Shown in pieces: positions 15,296-15,996 of a DNA stretch of 15,996 bases. Position 1 is the stretch's first letter. Every line of letters starts with the position of its first letter. Position numbers and translations under genes: made by a program. The stretch is from GCA-2719315 sp964448645 (GTDB lineage: Bacteria; Bacteroidota; Bacteroidia; Flavobacteriales; Flavobacteriaceae), in assembly GCA_964448645.1 (NCBI GenBank), contig CAYUZY010000036.1, forward strand, positions 1 through 15,996. Reading direction: 5' to 3'. The notes under the pieces are model-generated. The model ran no database searches. It was not told the origin of the DNA and was given only the letters and a program-made list of their open reading frames with translations.

Positions 15296-15679
15296 TTATT
15301 TTTGAGAATTCTTAGCTTCTATACTTAGAGTAGCATGGGGTACTAGATGTAAACGTTTTTTATTTATTAACTTACCAGTAACTCTACAAACGCCATATGT
15401 TTTATTTTTTATTCTTATTAATGCATTTTTTAAATCTCTAATAAACTTTTCCTGCCGAAGTGCTAATTGTGTATTTGCTTCTTTTGACATAGTTTCGGAT
15501 CCTTCTTCAAAAGCTTTAAACGTTGGCGCAGTATCATCTGTCCCATTATTCCCATCATTCATATATGAACTTTTTAAAAGTTCTAGATCAGCTTTTGCTT
15601 TTTGAATCTTTTCTTCTATCAAAACTTTAAAAACATTTAACTCTTTATCGTTGTATCTAATTTTACTTTTAGTTTTCAT
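15296..15679 (-). CDS. TraR/DksA family transcriptional regulator (one-cysteine form)
   Basis: A 127-residue DksA-type protein expected to enter the RNA polymerase secondary channel and modulate initiation, often with ppGpp. A long helical hairpin (about 11-92) is broken by the Asn/Gly/Asp-rich tip GNNGTDDTAPTFKA (43-56). The C-terminal globular part YGVCRVTGKLINKKRLHLVP (95-114) and HATLSIEAK (115-123) follows the DksA zinc-finger pattern, but keeps only C98; the other three zinc cysteines are absent. I recall the same one-cysteine form as usual in Bacteroidota, so this is a lineage trait, not decay. The start ATG (15679) overlaps the ileS TGA as ATGA, so translation is coupled. Whether it senses ppGpp here cannot be told. 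Confidence 0.93.
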   Translation of the reverse strand: MKTKSKIRYNDKELNVFKVLIEEKIQKAKADLELLKSSYMNDGNNGTDDTAPTFKAFEEGSETMSKEANTQLALRQEKFIRDLKNALIRIKNKTYGVCRVTGKLINKKRLHLVPHATLSIEAKNSQK

Positions 15680-15996
15680 TTTGTAAGATCTTTAATTACA
15701 CAAACTTTTGTTTTTATTGAATCAAATTCTATTAAATTTCCATTTTCAATTTTATTTTTGAACTGTACTTTATTACATAATGTCTCTGTCATTATGTAAT
15801 CTTTATTTTCTTTAATGGACTCTTTAATTATTTTATTATTTTCAAAAATTATACTAATTCTATCAGTTACTTCCAGTCCATTTTCTTTTCTTAGGTTTTG
15901 AATCCTATTTACTAGCTCTCTAGATATACCTTCTTTAATTAGATTATCATTTAAAGAAATATCAAGAGCAACAATTTCTTCATTACCTTGAGAAAC
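15676..15996 (-). CDS. ileS: Isoleucyl-tRNA synthetase, C-terminal end (5' part outside window)
   Basis: The last 106 codons and TGA stop (15678-15676) of a minus-strand frame open to the right edge. The translation contains IVALDISLNDNLIKEGISRE, then LVNRIQNLRKENGLEVTDRI, a pattern of the anticodon-binding and C-terminal region of the large, type 2-like IleS found in Bacteroidota. The enzyme charges tRNA-Ile with isoleucine. The tail of about 55 residues after this motif is Lys/Asn/Ile rich and poorly conserved, as is usual. The stop overlaps the start of the dksA-like gene by ATGA. The catalytic HIGH/KMSKS part is not in the window, so the class of active site cannot be checked here. Confidence 0.92.
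   Translation of the reverse strand, partial: VSQGNEEIVALDISLNDNLIKEGISRELVNRIQNLRKENGLEVTDRISIIFENNKIIKESIKENKDYIMTETLCNKVQFKNKIENGNLIEFDSIKTKVCVIKDLTK

Noticed and set aside
1..15996. Defence system, prophage, integron, transposon or CRISPR array
   Set aside because: No transposase, integrase, Cas, restriction or toxin-antitoxin gene, no spaced direct repeats and no tRNA were seen. Codon use and base composition look uniform over the window.

Overview
The window reads as a compact, very AT-rich (roughly a quarter G+C by eye) chromosomal segment from a member of the Bacteroidota, most likely a flavobacterium-like lineage with a small, streamlined genome. The evidence is gene order and protein type. 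The order ileS-dksA-lspA, the uvrC/formyl-THF cyclo-ligase pair, the DUF3108-M23-pgi run and the asd-alr-rsmI neighbourhood are typical of flavobacteria. The DksA-like protein has the one-cysteine 'zinc finger' usual in that phylum. Two intergenic regions carry good matches to the Bacteroidota promoter (TTG, 19-20 bp, TAnnTTTG). The standard genetic code applies, since TGA is used as a stop. I see no mobile element, CRISPR array, tRNA, rRNA or phage gene, and no gene-free stretch over 300 bases.

Layout from left to right. On the minus strand: asd (partial, running off the left edge; lysine/threonine/diaminopimelate synthesis) and alr (D-alanine for peptidoglycan). A 155-bp divergent gap follows. 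On the plus strand: a conserved Bacteroidota protein of unknown function, rsmI (16S rRNA methyltransferase) and recJ (exonuclease), tightly spaced. A predicted promoter overlapping the end of recJ then drives nadA-nadB-nadC, the complete aspartate-to-nicotinate-mononucleotide branch of NAD synthesis. These three genes are separated by 3 bp (A/B) and overlap by 11 bp (B/C).

nadC converges on a minus-strand run read right to left: uvrC, a DUF3108 protein, a lipoprotein M23 peptidase and pgi. Upstream of uvrC lies a short divergent promoter region and then, on the plus strand, 5-formyltetrahydrofolate cyclo-ligase. That gene converges on lspA, and the two stop codons share one TTAA. lspA ends the minus-strand run ileS (partial at the right edge) - dksA-like - lspA, in which ileS and dksA overlap by ATGA.

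This is a housekeeping region and I do not see a new multi-gene system. The points worth a second look are inside the core genes. UvrC has no cysteines where the family carries its four-cysteine [4Fe-4S] segment. NadB has lost most of its conserved C-terminal motif. The M23 peptidase has Cys in place of the second His of its HxH zinc motif. Several genes that I recall as standard in these neighbourhoods (mscL, tdk, a tryptophan 2,3-dioxygenase) are missing, consistent with genome reduction.
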